Shown: positions 44,504 through 58,749 of the stretch, piece by piece
How the letters are laid out: each line of letters starts with the position of its first letter
How positions within the stretch are numbered: the first letter of the stretch is position 1
Assembly (NCBI RefSeq): GCF_900114975.1
Contig: NZ_FOUU01000003.1
Coordinates: 28,267 to 92,266 of the forward strand
Origin: Thermodesulforhabdus norvegica
GTDB taxonomy: Bacteria; Desulfobacterota; Syntrophobacteria; Syntrophobacterales; Thermodesulforhabdaceae
Length of the DNA: 64,000 nt
Reading direction: 5' to 3'
Notes under the pieces: generated by a model
The model's input: only the letters and a program-made list of their open reading frames with translations
What the model was told of the DNA's origin: nothing
Database searches by the model: none
Made by a program: the position numbers and the translations under genes

Positions 44504-45952
44504 ATGAAATGCATAAAAGCTCCCGGACTTTTAGGCGTGGTTCTGACCGTTGTGGTCGTCTTGCATGCAAACCTTTCTCTTGCTCTGTGGCCCTCTAAGT
44601 CAGCTTCAGAATTGCCGTCCTTTGCCGACCTCGTGGAAAAGGTTAAGCACAGCGTCGTAAACATATCCACCACAAAGGTTATAAAGGATCACCCCCTCCA
44701 GCCTTTCCTTGACCCCGATTCCCCCTTTCGCGACTTCTTCGGAGACGAATTTTTTAAACGCTTTTTTGGTGACCTGCCGAAACGCGAATTCAAGACTCAT
44801 TCTCTCGGATCGGGGTTTATCATAAGCTCTGATGGATACATATTGACGAATAACCACGTAATAGAGAAGGCAGATGAAATAACCATCAAGCTGGACAGCG
44901 GCAGGGAATACGAAGCAAAGATCGTTGGAAGAGATCCCAAGACGGATCTGGCCCTCATCAAAGTCAAACCCGATAAGGATTTTCCCGATCCTGCCGTTCT
45001 GGGCGATTCCGACGAACTCCGGGTGGGCGACTGGGTGATAGCGGTGGGCAATCCCTTTGGGCTTGGTCATACGGTTACGGCGGGCATAATCAGCGCGAAA
45101 GGCCGCGTTATCGGAGCCGGACCCTACGATGATTTTCTGCAAACCGATGCCGCAATAAACCCGGGAAACAGCGGTGGGCCTCTTTTCAATCTGAAGGGTG
45201 AAGTCGTTGGGATCAATACCGCCATTGTGGCAAGAGGCCAGGGTATAGGATTTGCAATACCTATAAATATGGCCAAAGAACTATTGCCCCAGCTCAAGGA
45301 AGGGAAAATCGTGCGGGGCTGGCTGGGTGTCATGATACAGGATTTGACACCTGAGCTGGCAAAATCTTTTGGACTGAAAGAGCCTAAAGGTGCCTTGGTT
45401 GCGGATGTGCTGGAAGGAGGCCCCGCCGATAAGGCAGGCATAAAAAGAGGCGACATTATAGTGGAGTTTGACGGTAAAGAAATTCCTGATGCACGAACTC
45501 TTTCTAGGATTGTCGCTGCAACGGCTCCGAACTCCCATGTAGATGTTACCGTTCTTCGGGACGGTAAAAAGAAGCATGTAAGTGTTATCGTGGGAACTAT
45601 GCCCGAAGAAGGCGCAACGGAGTTTGAGACCGGGGACGAAGCCGTTGAGAAGGCTCAAAAATGGGGACTAACCGTTCAAAATCTTACTCCGGAGGTAGCC
45701 GAGCGCTTCGGATGGAGCAGGGACGAGACCGGTGTGCTCGTGACCGGGGTTGAGCCGGGTTCTCCTGCCTGGGAGGCGAGGGTTTCCGAAGGTGATTTAA
45801 TAAAGGAAGTCAACAGAAGAAAGGTGCACAACATAAGAGACTTCAAACTTGCCATAAGCAAAGCAAAAGAGACGGAAAGCCTGCTTCTTCTGATAAAGCG
45901 TGGAGATCACACTCTTTATCTGGCCTTGCCACCTCTGAGAAAGGCCGATTGA
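44504..45952 (+). CDS. degP: DegP/HtrA-type periplasmic serine protease-chaperone
   Basis: From ATG 44504 (GGAGGA eight bases upstream; an upstream GTG in the same frame lacks a site) 482 residues. Signal peptide about 1-27. Trypsin-like domain with catalytic His118 (LTNNHVIEKAD), Asp148 (KTDLALIKV) and Ser223 (INPGNSGGPLF). Two PDZ domains: about 270-365 (GWLGVMIQDLTPELAKSFGL) and about 385-480 (GLTVQNLTPEVAERFGW). It digests or refolds misfolded envelope proteins. The gene stands alone, with hairpins downstream. Confidence 0.92.
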   Translation: MKCIKAPGLLGVVLTVVVVLHANLSLALWPSKSASELPSFADLVEKVKHSVVNISTTKVIKDHPLQPFLDPDSPFRDFFGDEFFKRFFGDLPKREFKTHSLGSGFIISSDGYILTNNHVIEKADEITIKLDSGREYEAKIVGRDPKTDLALIKVKPDKDFPDPAVLGDSDELRVGDWVIAVGNPFGLGHTVTAGIISAKGRVIGAGPYDDFLQTDAAINPGNSGGPLFNLKGEVVGINTAIVARGQGIGFAIPINMAKELLPQLKEGKIVRGWLGVMIQDLTPELAKSFGLKEPKGALVADVLEGGPADKAGIKRGDIIVEFDGKEIPDARTLSRIVAATAPNSHVDVTVLRDGKKKHVSVIVGTMPEEGATEFETGDEAVEKAQKWGLTVQNLTPEVAERFGWSRDETGVLVTGVEPGSPAWEARVSEGDLIKEVNRRKVHNIRDFKLAISKAKETESLLLLIKRGDHTLYLALPPLRKAD

Positions 45953-45987
45953 AAGGTCTTAAGTGTCCGTGAAGCTCCTTGCCCAAG

Positions 45988-46052
45988 CAGGGACAACCCT
46001 TGCGGTTGTCCCTGCAGGCGTGTAATTCAAAATGCCGTAATTGTTTACGGCA
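45988..46052. terminator. Two hairpins between convergent degP and lactate dehydrogenase genes
   Basis: CAGGGACAACC (45988-45998) pairs with GGTTGTCCCTG (46004-46014). A second hairpin, TGCCGTAA (46033-46040) with TTACGGCA (46045-46052), follows. No strong T tract after the first on the + strand; the pair may serve both genes. Confidence 0.55.
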
Positions 46053-46061
46053 ATGTGATGC

Positions 46062-47012
46062 TTAACCTAAGGACAGTTCTTTGACGGCCGAGTGAATTAC
46101 ACCGGCAGAAAGACTTAACGCTTCTTTCTCCGGGTCTTTTAAGTCGGCTTCTATGATCTGCTCTATTCCGTTTCTTCCCACGATGCAGGGCACGCTGAGG
46201 CAAAGGTCGTTGAGGCCGTATTCTCCTTTCAAAACTGTTGAAACCGTCAGGACGGAGCGCTCGTTTCTCAAGACGGCGGAGGTAATGCGGGTCATGGCAA
46301 GAGCCACGGCAAACCAGGTGGCTCCTTTGTAATCTATGATATGGTACGCCGAATTCCTGACCTCCTCTTCGACGGTCTTTTTGACCTTCTCCCGGTCTTC
46401 ATTGCAACGATTGCATTGCCCGCAGTAGGTATCAAAAGGGATTCCTGCGATGTGGGTAAGCGACCAGGCCGGTACTTCACTGTCACCGTGTTCACCGATA
46501 ACATAGGCGTGGACGCTTCTTGAGTCCACTCCACAATGTCTGCTCAGCATGTACCGGAATCTGGCGCTGTCCAGCACGGTGCCGGATCCAAAGATCAAAC
46601 GACGGGACCAGCCCGTGTAGCGGTAAAGGGCATAGGTCATCACATCTACGGGGTTTGTAACCACCATAACCGGAATTTCAGAGCCGCATTGCTTCTCCAG
46701 CGAATCGGCTATGCTCTTCATTATTGCGGCGTTTACTTTAAGCAGGTCCAGGCGAGATTGACCGGGGCGCTGTTTTGCTCCCGCCGTGATAACGACCATG
46801 TCGGCATCTTTGAGATCTTCTTCACCGCCTGCGTAAACCCTTGCGGCGAGAACGAAGGGCAGACCATGGGACAGGTCCATAGCCTGACCCGCGGCCAGAT
46901 CCCGGTTCTGATCGAGAAGAACTATTTCTTCAACGAGCCCGCTTTGCAAAAGTGCAAAAGCATAGGTGCTGCCGACGGCCCCGGAACCTATGACGATAAC
47001 ACGACGACTCAT
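46062..47012 (-). CDS. ldh: L-lactate dehydrogenase (malate/lactate dehydrogenase family)
   Basis: 316 residues. NAD loop IGSGAVGSTYAFAL; substrate-discriminating loop TAGAKQRPGQSRLDL with Gln81 at the position equivalent to Gln102 (lactate class) instead of Arg (malate class); Arg87, Asp148 and Arg151 (GSGTVLDSARFR), and catalytic His175 in VIGEHGDSEVP. The Gln marks it as lactate/pyruvate specific. FBP-site residues were not checked. It has a 7-base gap to the YhbY gene upstream, so the two are co-transcribed. Confidence 0.88.
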   Translation of the reverse strand: MSRRVIVIGSGAVGSTYAFALLQSGLVEEIVLLDQNRDLAAGQAMDLSHGLPFVLAARVYAGGEEDLKDADMVVITAGAKQRPGQSRLDLLKVNAAIMKSIADSLEKQCGSEIPVMVVTNPVDVMTYALYRYTGWSRRLIFGSGTVLDSARFRYMLSRHCGVDSRSVHAYVIGEHGDSEVPAWSLTHIAGIPFDTYCGQCNRCNEDREKVKKTVEEEVRNSAYHIIDYKGATWFAVALAMTRITSAVLRNERSVLTVSTVLKGEYGLNDLCLSVPCIVGRNGIEQIIEADLKDPEKEALSLSAGVIHSAVKELSLG

Positions 47013-47019
47013 CTTTCCC

Positions 47020-47427
47020 CTATTGATTGGCCTGTTCTTTCTGGCGGTAAAGTACCAGGGTTTTCCCTATAAGGGAAATCAGATGAGCTCCGACCTTTTG
47101 GGCCAATTCCTCCGCTTGCTCTCGCTTATCACCGTCTTCTTTTGAAAGAGTGGCCCACTTTACCTTTATGAGTTCGTGAATAAGCAGTTGACGGCGGATT
47201 TCCCCGATAACTTCCCTGGTCACACCTCGATTTCCGATCTGAACGCAGGGCCTCAGGGACTGTGCCTTTCTGTTAAGCTCCCGTCTTTCGCGCCCCGTTA
47301 AATTCCTCTCCGGTAAAGGACGCCAATTTTCTTCCGCAAGCTTCACCGGATCCGGGTCTGCTGAACTTCTTCTGTCTGATCCCTTTACCTGTCTGATGCC
47401 CTTTAGCCAGTAAACTTCCAGTCCCAC
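47020..47427 (-). CDS. yhbY: YhbY/CRS1 (CRM) domain RNA-binding protein
   Basis: 135 residues, GTG start. The CRM domain starts near residue 43 with LTGRERRELNRKAQSLRPCV, then the GxxG-type loop IGNRGVTREVIGEI and HELIKVKWATLSKED, and ends ISLIGKTLVLYRQ. E. coli YhbY associates with pre-50S particles. An N-terminal stretch of about 40 basic residues is longer than usual. It lies between the sigma factor and lactate dehydrogenase genes. Confidence 0.88.
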   Translation of the reverse strand: MGLEVYWLKGIRQVKGSDRRSSADPDPVKLAEENWRPLPERNLTGRERRELNRKAQSLRPCVQIGNRGVTREVIGEIRRQLLIHELIKVKWATLSKEDGDKREQAEELAQKVGAHLISLIGKTLVLYRQKEQANQ

Positions 47428-47448
47428 TTCGTTGCTCCGCTCCCCTCT

Positions 47449-48720
47449 TCAGTCAAGAAAGGGCTCCAGAAGTGCTCTCCTTTTGGGATGCTGAAGCTTC
47501 TGCAGAGCCTTCTTCTCAATCTGACGTATTCTTTCCTTTGAAACGTTGAAGCTCTTACCGATCTTTTCAAGAGTCTCCTCGGGATTTCCGTTTATACCGA
47601 ATCTGAGGCGAAGTATCCTTTCTTCACGAGGTTGTAGCGTGGCAAGCACACGCCTCAGTACCTCATAGAGCTCCTTATCCCGTATGTTTTCGGCGGGAGA
47701 TTCCACCCTGGTGTCTTCGATAAAATCTCCCAGACGCTGTTCGTCGTCTCCAACGGGGGTTTCAAGAGAAACAGGCTGACCCGTCAGGGCCATAATGGTT
47801 TCTATACGCTCAACCGGTATGTTTGCCCTTTCCGCAACTTCCTCGGGCGTGGGCTCTCTTCCCAGTTCCCTGTACAGCTCACTGTAAACCTTCTGATAGA
47901 GATTCCTCATCTCTATGAAATGTACCGGAAGTCGAATGGTTCTGGTTTTGTCGTAAATCCCGCGTATTATGCTTTGTCGGACCCACCAGGTAGCATAGGT
48001 ACTGAAGCGATTTCCCTTGGTGTGGTCAAAGCGACCGACCGCTTTGAGAAGCCCGAGATTGCCTTCCTGAATCAGATCGTCGAAGCTCATCCCCCGTCCC
48101 CGGTATCTCTTGGCGATGCTCAAAACGAGGCGGAGGTTTCCCTTGACCATTTCGTTTTTTGCTTCGTCTATCCGGGTCAGTATTTCCTGAACGCGCCGGT
48201 AAATCTCCCGATAATGCTCGTTTTCCGGATTTTTTTCGAGAGCCTGAACGACGGAACGGCGGATTACCTTCAGGATTTTATCGCGCATTCCAGGGAAGGT
48301 CTTTTCTTTTGCATGAAGCCTCTGAATCTTGGTGTAAACCTGTCTGAAGTAAGGATCCGACTTACCTTCTTCCTCGATGATTTTCATAAGGGCGTTCTGG
48401 CCCTCTCGGATTATCGCCGCAAGCTCAATTTCTCTTTCGGGAGTAAGAAGTACGTACTCGGAAACTTCCCGCAGGTAAGTAGTAATGTGATCGGAATCAA
48501 AAAAAGATTCCTCCTCTGCAACCGCTTCAGCTTCATCAGAGTCTTCCACTTTTTCCTCCTCTGACGCGTCGTATTCCTCTTCCGGCGGAATAAGACCTAT
48601 TTCCTCGGGTGCTTCCAGATCATCCAGCTCGTAAAACTCCTCCTCGTCATCCTCGGTCATGCCACGAAAGCGCGGTGCCATAAATTCATCTTCGTCGCAT
48701 TTTTTGTTGATTACTTTCAT
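47449..48720 (-). CDS. Sigma-70 family RNA polymerase sigma factor (RpoD/RpoS-like)
   Basis: 423 residues. An acidic N-terminus (GMTEDDEEEFYELDDLEAPE, then EEEKVEDSDEAEAVAEEE) precedes region 1.2 (ITTYLREVSEYVLLTPEREI), region 2 (NLRLVLSIAKRYRGRGMSFD, the DLIQEGNLGLLKAVGRFD helix and YATWWVRQSIIRGIYDKTR), region 3 (IEMRNLYQKV, EELGREPTPEEVA-like) and region 4 with the helix-turn-helix (ETLEKIGKSFNVSKERIRQI). It is a group 1/2 factor; at this length and without the large insert of most proteobacterial RpoD it could be either the housekeeping or an RpoS-like factor. It has a GGAGG ribosome site. Confidence 0.88.
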   Translation of the reverse strand: MKVINKKCDEDEFMAPRFRGMTEDDEEEFYELDDLEAPEEIGLIPPEEEYDASEEEKVEDSDEAEAVAEEESFFDSDHITTYLREVSEYVLLTPEREIELAAIIREGQNALMKIIEEEGKSDPYFRQVYTKIQRLHAKEKTFPGMRDKILKVIRRSVVQALEKNPENEHYREIYRRVQEILTRIDEAKNEMVKGNLRLVLSIAKRYRGRGMSFDDLIQEGNLGLLKAVGRFDHTKGNRFSTYATWWVRQSIIRGIYDKTRTIRLPVHFIEMRNLYQKVYSELYRELGREPTPEEVAERANIPVERIETIMALTGQPVSLETPVGDDEQRLGDFIEDTRVESPAENIRDKELYEVLRRVLATLQPREERILRLRFGINGNPEETLEKIGKSFNVSKERIRQIEKKALQKLQHPKRRALLEPFLD

Positions 48721-49016
48721 AATTTTCCTCCGGACCCCGCCGGGGGGCTGGCTTGAACGGCACTACACCTTCATAGAAAACCTTAAGAACCCTGCAGGGT
48801 CATGTCAATGAAGAGGAGAAAAGTTTACAATCTGGCTATCATTACTTTAATCGGCAGAATCGGCGGACTTCCTTACCGTTTATGACGGCCTTTTCGGGTT
48901 CCAGCCCCTGCGGATCTTCCTAACAGAGTGAAGAAGCCATTGACTTTTCAGGCTTTTTTTAACAATGTGGCGCTGTCGCTGGATCTGATAAAAAACGGGT
49001 TACGGGGGTAAAAGAA
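48721..49016. promoter_or_regulatory. Intergenic region with palindrome and candidate hpt promoter
   Basis: Between the divergent sigma-factor and hpt genes. A perfect 12-bp palindrome ACCCTGCAGGGT lies at 48789-48800, and TTGACT (48940-48945) with 17 bp to CAATGT (48963-48968) could be a weak promoter for hpt. I see no gene here. Confidence 0.35.
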
Positions 49017-49565
49017 ATGGTGGATTACACTCTGAAGGAGATAATTTCTGCAAAGGATATTCAAAATCGAGTCAAAGAGCTTGCTCGGGATATAGAAGAG
49101 GATTACAGGAACAGAGAGGTCTCGGAAGTAATCTTCGTGGGAATTCTTAAAGGAGCTTTCATTTTTCTGGCGGATCTTCTGAGAAATTTGAACCTTCCCG
49201 CAAAAGTTGATTTTATGAGAATTTCCACCTACGGATTGAACACGGTAAGTAGTGAAGAGATTAAGATAACGAAGGATATCGAACTGGACATCAGAGACAA
49301 GCACGTCCTTCTGGTGGAAGACATCGTTGATACGGGATACAGCCTTAAGTGGGTTGTGGATTATTTGCTTACCAAAAAGCCTGCCTCGTTGAAAGTTTGT
49401 GTGTTTATTGATAAAAAAGAACGACGTCGGTGCGCCGTTGAAGTCGATTATGTCGGTTTTACCGTTGAACAGGGGTTCCTGGTCGGTTATGGCCTTGACT
49501 ATTCCGAAAAGTACAGGCATCTGCCCGGAATTTATGAGGTATGCTTTTCCGGTGTCAGGACTTAA
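49017..49565 (+). CDS. hpt: Hypoxanthine phosphoribosyltransferase
   Basis: 182 residues. The PRPP-binding loop is VLLVEDIVDTGYSLKWV; other family motifs are FVGILKGAFIFLADLLRNL near the N-terminus and CVFIDKKERRRC and EVDYVGFTVEQGFLVGYGLDY near the C-terminus. It salvages hypoxanthine or guanine to the nucleotide in the cytoplasm. A GGGGG stretch precedes the ATG. The next gene follows after 18 bp. Confidence 0.92.
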   Translation: MVDYTLKEIISAKDIQNRVKELARDIEEDYRNREVSEVIFVGILKGAFIFLADLLRNLNLPAKVDFMRISTYGLNTVSSEEIKITKDIELDIRDKHVLLVEDIVDTGYSLKWVVDYLLTKKPASLKVCVFIDKKERRRCAVEVDYVGFTVEQGFLVGYGLDYSEKYRHLPGIYEVCFSGVRT

Positions 49566-49583
49566 AGCGAGGAGTTTAAAATA

Positions 49584-50399
49584 ATGGTAATTACATGTGA
49601 ATCCTGCGGTACCCGTTTTAAAGTTGACGAGAAAAGACTGAAAAAACCCGTAAGTAAAGTAAGGTGTTCGCGGTGTAAACATGTTTTTTCGGTCAAGGTG
49701 GAGACCGAGCCGGAAGAGGAAATGGTGGTTCTGGAAGCTCCAGAGCCTGAAGAACCTCGAGATAAAGAAGATGTTACCGGTGAAGAAGAGACGACGGATG
49801 AGGCAGAGCCTGCTCGTAAGCCCCGCACTCTGGCTTCTACGGGCCGCCAGAGAACGGCAGGAATGGCACGGCGTCCTCCCGTGGCCAGATCCAAAATCTT
49901 CGTATTAACGGCTTTACCGCTCTTTATGATAGCGATAGCGACCGTCTATTACTTCATGATCAAACCGGAAAAGACCGAAAAAAATGCGCCCGCCGGCAAA
50001 ACACCACCCGTAGAAATAGCACAAAAAACCGAAGCCTTTTTCATAGAAAACTTGAATGTGGGGCAGATGCTCGTTATCCAGGGAGAAATAAGAAACGTTT
50101 CACCCTATCCCGTCAGTTTTGTTACGCTTGAGGCCAAACTTATAGGTATCGACGGCAAGGTTGTGATGTCTCAAAAATTCTTCCCCGGAAACGTGCTTTC
50201 CAGGGACGAACTAACTCAGCTGTCCTTAAAAGAAATTCAAGACAGACTATCGAGAAGGGAAGGGGACAATCTATCCAATGTGCACATAAAACCCGGTCAG
50301 ACCGTTCCTTTTATGGCCGTTTTTTATAGCCTTCCCCCCATTGAAGAACTGACCGATTACAGTATATCCTATGTAAATGCGGAAATTGAAAAGGGATGA
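49584..50399 (+). CDS. Zinc-ribbon (MJ0042-type) membrane protein with DUF3426 C-terminus
   Basis: 271 residues. An N-terminal zinc ribbon (VITCESCGTRFKVDEKRL, then VRCSRCKHVFSV; four cysteines) is followed by an acidic linker, one helix (IFVLTALPLFMIAIATVYYF, about 109-128) and a C-terminal domain with GEIRNVSPYPVSFVTLEAKL and PFMAVFYSLP, the DUF3426 pattern common in proteobacteria. The ribbon would lie in the cytoplasm and DUF3426 in the periplasm. Its role is unknown. Confidence 0.8.
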   Translation: MVITCESCGTRFKVDEKRLKKPVSKVRCSRCKHVFSVKVETEPEEEMVVLEAPEPEEPRDKEDVTGEEETTDEAEPARKPRTLASTGRQRTAGMARRPPVARSKIFVLTALPLFMIAIATVYYFMIKPEKTEKNAPAGKTPPVEIAQKTEAFFIENLNVGQMLVIQGEIRNVSPYPVSFVTLEAKLIGIDGKVVMSQKFFPGNVLSRDELTQLSLKEIQDRLSRREGDNLSNVHIKPGQTVPFMAVFYSLPPIEELTDYSISYVNAEIEKG

Positions 50400-50421
50400 T
50401 AGATCGGATAAAAGTCGTTGA

Positions 50422-52016
<1,595 letters not shown>

Positions 52017-52022
52017 ACGACG

Positions 52023-52045
52023 AAGGGCGGGTTTTCACCGCCCTT
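52023..52045. terminator. Bidirectional terminator after the HU/IHF gene
   Basis: AAGGGCGG (52023-52030) pairs with CCGCCCTT (52038-52045), followed by T-rich DNA; between convergent genes. Confidence 0.75.
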
Positions 52046-52049
52046 TTCA

Positions 52050-52388
52050 TTATTTACGAATTACGAAGTAGTATATGTTTACGAGCATGACGGCCAGAGT
52101 CGCACCGAAAAAGGTTATAAGTTTATCGATTTCCACCTCTTCTATGTTTTCAGGTATCGTCTGATAAAATATAAAACACAGGGCCGCCACGGAGCCCACA
52201 AAAACCAGAATACCGTATCTCTTTGAAATGATGACATAAATTAGCCCTGCACCGGCTACGAACCACGTCACCGGGTTATGAAGCAGGGCAATCCAGTCTA
52301 CTTTGTAGAGGGCCTTCACCAGGGTTTTCAGGTCGTAAGTAACCAGAAAATCTACGAATTTGTGCCATGCATTAACTATGCTTTCCAC
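52050..52388 (-). CDS. Small membrane protein, two or three helices, unknown function
   Basis: 112 residues. A soluble helical N-terminus (ESIVNAWHKFVDFLVTYDLK) is followed by TWFVAGAGLIYVIIS, GILVFVGSVAALCFIFYQ and LITFFGATLAVMLVNIYYFV. No known domain. It follows the acylphosphatase gene by 29 bp on the same strand. Confidence 0.6.
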   Translation of the reverse strand: MESIVNAWHKFVDFLVTYDLKTLVKALYKVDWIALLHNPVTWFVAGAGLIYVIISKRYGILVFVGSVAALCFIFYQTIPENIEEVEIDKLITFFGATLAVMLVNIYYFVIRK

Positions 52389-52417
52389 CTTTCTACTCCC
52401 CTTAAGGGATGTTACGG

Positions 52418-52693
52418 TTAATATCGAATCTGAAAGTCTGAAAATTCACCACTGTATATATCTTCGGAGATTTCCACGTTATCGACCCTGCTTGCCGGAC
52501 TGCCGCGATAGCACCAGTTTACGACGGCATTCACGGCATCGGCTTCTCCTTCGACCACCGCCTCAACGCGACCGTCCGGAAGGTTTCTGACCCAGCCTGT
52601 GGCACCGACCTTTCTTGCCGTGTCCCTCATGTAGTCCCTGAAAAAAACTCCCTGCACGCGACCTGATATGTAGAGATGCACCCGCTTTTTCAT
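52418..52693 (-). CDS. acyP: Acylphosphatase
   Basis: 91 residues. The catalytic pair is in GRVQGVFFRDYMRD (Arg) and GWVRNLPDGRVEAVVEG (Asn). It hydrolyses acyl phosphates such as carbamoyl phosphate. It lies 6 bp after the DNA ligase gene on the same strand. Confidence 0.93.
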   Translation of the reverse strand: MKKRVHLYISGRVQGVFFRDYMRDTARKVGATGWVRNLPDGRVEAVVEGEADAVNAVVNWCYRGSPASRVDNVEISEDIYSGEFSDFQIRY

Positions 52694-52699
52694 AGGACT

Positions 52700-55541
<2,842 letters not shown>

Positions 55542-55562
55542 TTCTGCTGCAGGGCAAAAGAA

Positions 55563-55835
55563 CTATTTTACCGCATCTCTTAACATATTACCGGGTTTAA
55601 ACTTGACCACCTTACAGGCAGGGATTGTAAGCTTTTCACCGGTCTTGGGGTTTCGACCTTCCCTGGCGCTCCTTTCGGCAACACTGAAAGTACCGAACCC
55701 TACCAGACTGATCTTGTCTCCCTGCGAAAGAGCCTCTTTCACGGTCTCTATAAATGCGTTCAGTGCCTTTTCAGCATTGGCTTTGCTGATGTTGGCTTTT
55801 TCGGCCATTTTGCTGACAAGTTCCGCCTTCGTCAT
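55563..55835 (-). CDS. hup: HU family DNA-binding protein
   Basis: 90 residues, MTKAELVSKMAEKANISK... typical HU start, with GFGTFSVAERSAREGRNPKT and KVVKFKPGNMLRDAVK. A nucleoid protein that bends DNA. Not in an operon with obvious partners. Confidence 0.95.
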   Translation of the reverse strand: MTKAELVSKMAEKANISKANAEKALNAFIETVKEALSQGDKISLVGFGTFSVAERSAREGRNPKTGEKLTIPACKVVKFKPGNMLRDAVK

Positions 55836-55962
55836 GTTCTTTCCTCCCTAAAACAGTGGATAAAATCCAGTGATTATAAGTAGATAGCCCCTAATCCCCA
55901 GCACTCCAAGGCCATTATACATAGGCGATAAGCCAAAGCAAGCCCTATTTAGCCGTCGTTGC

Positions 55963-56826
55963 TCATAAAAACAAGCTTTTATCGGCTTTTTTTGCATTAT
56001 TAAGCCGTGCGGGGTTTATCGAAAGCTCACCGTTACCTTCGGAACCGGAAGTCGTCACGGAATGGGGTTTCCAGACGCCCGCAATGAAGAATTCCCTGTT
56101 GCCTCGCGGCCCGAGTATGGGTGACGGCGTTATGCCCAAAACGTCAAAACCCAGATCCTCCATAAAAGATCTGATCTCACTGCATACCCTATCGTGGACG
56201 GCGGGATCCCGGACCACACCCCCTTTTCCCACCTGCTTACGTCCCGCTTCGAATTGAGGTTTTATAAGGGCTATTGTAATGGCTCCCTTTTTCAAAAAAC
56301 CCGTAACTGACGGAATAACGAGTTTTAAAGATATGAAAGAAGTGTCAATTGTGGCAAGTTCTATTGGATCAGAGACCGCCTCCCGGGGCAGATATCGAAT
56401 GTTTCGTTTTTCCAGAACCACGACGCGATGGTCTTTCCTGAGCTTCCAGTCCAGTTGACCGTAGCCTACATCAACGGCGTAAACCCTGGATGCACCGTGC
56501 TGGAGAAGACAGTCCGTAAACCCTCCCGTCGATGCTCCCACGTCCATACAGACACACCCCGCAGGATTAATCCCGAAAAAATTTAATGCGTGTTCCAGCT
56601 TCAGCCCTCCACGGCTGACGTATCGAATCGGTTTGCCGCGGATCTCTACGTTTGCCTCTACGCTGACCCTCGCCCCGGCTTTTGTTACCCTTTCTCCATT
56701 TACGTACACACTCCCCGACATTATGACGGCCTGAGCACGGGACCTGGTTTCCACAAGACCTCGCCGGACGAGAAGCTTATCTAATCGCTCGTAGTCGGGC
56801 ACTCTTTGTCCGGAATTCCTTTGCAT
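55963..56826 (-). CDS. tlyA: TlyA family rRNA methyltransferase
   Basis: 287 residues. N-terminal S4 RNA-binding domain ([20 protein letters not shown]) and an FtsJ-like methyltransferase core with SAM motif [16 protein letters not shown]. TlyA of other bacteria 2'-O-methylates ribosomal RNA. The C-terminus ends with a less typical stretch. Its 5' end overlaps dxs by 50 bp, so it is coupled to the isoprenoid gene. Confidence 0.93.
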   Translation of the reverse strand: MQRNSGQRVPDYERLDKLLVRRGLVETRSRAQAVIMSGSVYVNGERVTKAGARVSVEANVEIRGKPIRYVSRGGLKLEHALNFFGINPAGCVCMDVGASTGGFTDCLLQHGASRVYAVDVGYGQLDWKLRKDHRVVVLEKRNIRYLPREAVSDPIELATIDTSFISLKLVIPSVTGFLKKGAITIALIKPQFEAGRKQVGKGGVVRDPAVHDRVCSEIRSFMEDLGFDVLGITPSPILGPRGNREFFIAGVWKPHSVTTSGSEGNGELSINPARLNNAKKADKSLFL

Positions 56827-58714
56827 TGCTTTCCAGGAGTTTTTTTACGGATTCCGCAATGCTCTCGGGGTCCAGCTTCAGGGCTTTTCGCAGATCCTTC
56901 TGAGATCCGTGGGGTACGAAAAGGTCGGGAATACCGATCCTCAGAAACCTGGAAGGAAACCACCCCAGATTGGAAAACATTTCAAGAATGGCACTGCCGA
57001 AGCCTCCCTGCAGAACATTCTCCTCCAGTGTCACCACCGCATCCGCCTTTTCTGCTCTTGAAGCTATCAACTCTTCGTCCAGAGGTTTTACGAAACGAGC
57101 ATCGATTACCGTGGCCTCGATCCCTTCCTTTTTCAGAAGCTCTGCCGCTTCCACCGCGGGATGAACCATGGCCCCTATTGCAACCAGCACAACGTCATTG
57201 CCCTCTCTCAAAACTTCACCACGTCCTATGGGGATTTCCTTTAACTCCTCATCCATCGGTACTCCCAGACCGTATCCTCTGGGATAGCGGAAAGCAATAG
57301 GCCCTCTTTCGTACTTCAGAGCCGTGTAGATCATATGCTGCAACTGGTTTTCGTCTCTCGGGGCCATCACCACCATATTGGGTATGTGCCTCAGATAGGA
57401 AAAGTCAAAAACTCCGTGATGTGTGGGCCCGTCCTCTCCTACAATGCCTCCACGGTCCATTGCAAAAACAACGGGAAGGTTTTGCAAGGCCACGTCGTGT
57501 ACTACCTGGTCGTAGGCCCTCTGCAAAAAGGTCGAATATATGGCTACCACCGGCCGAAATCCCTCAGTTGCAAGCCCTGCGGCGAAGGTAACGGCGTGCT
57601 GTTCGGCAATTCCCACGTCAAAGAACCTCTCGGGGTAGAGGCCGGCAAATTTGTCCAGCCCGGTTCCTTCTTTCATTGCCGCCGTTATCGCCACGATTCT
57701 GGGATCCTTTTCTGCCAGCCTAACCAGAGTCCTCCCGAACACGGACGTATAGGTCGGCGGACATCCTCCGGAGGAGCAGCTTTCTCCCGTGTCGATCTTG
57801 AAGGGGCCGACTCCGTGAAAGTGCGTGGGATTTGATTCTGCAGGATGATAGCCACGCCCTTTCTGTGTCAGGACGTGAATCAGAACCGGCCCGTTGATGT
57901 GCTTTGCCTTTTCGAAGGTTTCTATAAGCCGCTCAAGCCTGTGACCGTTTATAGGGCCTATGTAATGAAACTTCAGTGCCTGGAACAGAATCCCGGGAGT
58001 GAAAAAGGCGATAAAGGAATCCTCACTCTTTTTGAGCCACTGCAGGATGTTCGATCCGACTCCGGGAATGGCTTTGAGGAACTGCTCCATCTGCTTTTTG
58101 AACTGAACGATTGTACGGCTTGAGAGCTTGCGGCTGAGGAAAGAAGAAAGAGCTCCTACGTTGGGCGATATGGACATTTCGTTGTCGTTCAGCACGACTA
58201 TCAAATCCTTTCCGAGGTCACCGGCGTGATTCAGTGCCTCAAAGGCCATACCTCCGGTCATACTTCCGTCGCCTATGACCGCAACGACCTTTCTCGAACA
58301 GCCCTTGAGACTCTTTGCCACGGTAATGCCCAGAGCCGAAGATATGGAGGTGCTGGCGTGGCCTGTGCCAAAGGCATCGTGGGGACTCTCGTCACGCTTC
58401 GGAAAGCCCGATATACCGCCAAAGGTCCGTAGAGTGTGGAACACCTCTCGACGGCCAGTAATCAGCTTGTGAGGGTAACTCTGATGGCCTACGTCCCAGA
58501 TTATACGATCCTCAGGAGATTCAAAAACGTAATGGAGGGCAAGGGTAAGCTCAACGACTCCCAGGTTTGGAGCCAGATGACCGCCGTTTTTCGAAACGAC
58601 CCTGATAATTTCCTCTCTGATCTCCTGTGCCAGCGCCTGAAGCTGAACAGGGGACAGGCGCTTAAGGTCGGCAGGAGAGTTTATGTTGTCCAGAATCCTC
58701 GATTGCTCCGTCAA
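56777..58714 (-). CDS. dxs: 1-Deoxy-D-xylulose-5-phosphate synthase
   Basis: 645 residues. TPP-binding [18 protein letters not shown], the pyrimidine part with [40 protein letters not shown] and a C-terminal transketolase domain. It starts the MEP route from pyruvate and glyceraldehyde-3-phosphate. Next to ispA, xseB and xseA, the usual proteobacterial order. Confidence 0.97.
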   Translation of the reverse strand: MTEQSRILDNINSPADLKRLSPVQLQALAQEIREEIIRVVSKNGGHLAPNLGVVELTLALHYVFESPEDRIIWDVGHQSYPHKLITGRREVFHTLRTFGGISGFPKRDESPHDAFGTGHASTSISSALGITVAKSLKGCSRKVVAVIGDGSMTGGMAFEALNHAGDLGKDLIVVLNDNEMSISPNVGALSSFLSRKLSSRTIVQFKKQMEQFLKAIPGVGSNILQWLKKSEDSFIAFFTPGILFQALKFHYIGPINGHRLERLIETFEKAKHINGPVLIHVLTQKGRGYHPAESNPTHFHGVGPFKIDTGESCSSGGCPPTYTSVFGRTLVRLAEKDPRIVAITAAMKEGTGLDKFAGLYPERFFDVGIAEQHAVTFAAGLATEGFRPVVAIYSTFLQRAYDQVVHDVALQNLPVVFAMDRGGIVGEDGPTHHGVFDFSYLRHIPNMVVMAPRDENQLQHMIYTALKYERGPIAFRYPRGYGLGVPMDEELKEIPIGRGEVLREGNDVVLVAIGAMVHPAVEAAELLKKEGIEATVIDARFVKPLDEELIASRAEKADAVVTLEENVLQGGFGSAILEMFSNLGWFPSRFLRIGIPDLFVPHGSQKDLRKALKLDPESIAESVKKLLESNAKEFRTKSARLRAIR

Positions 58715-58749
58715 GGCTTTCCTCCTGCAAACTCCCGATCAGGCGGGTG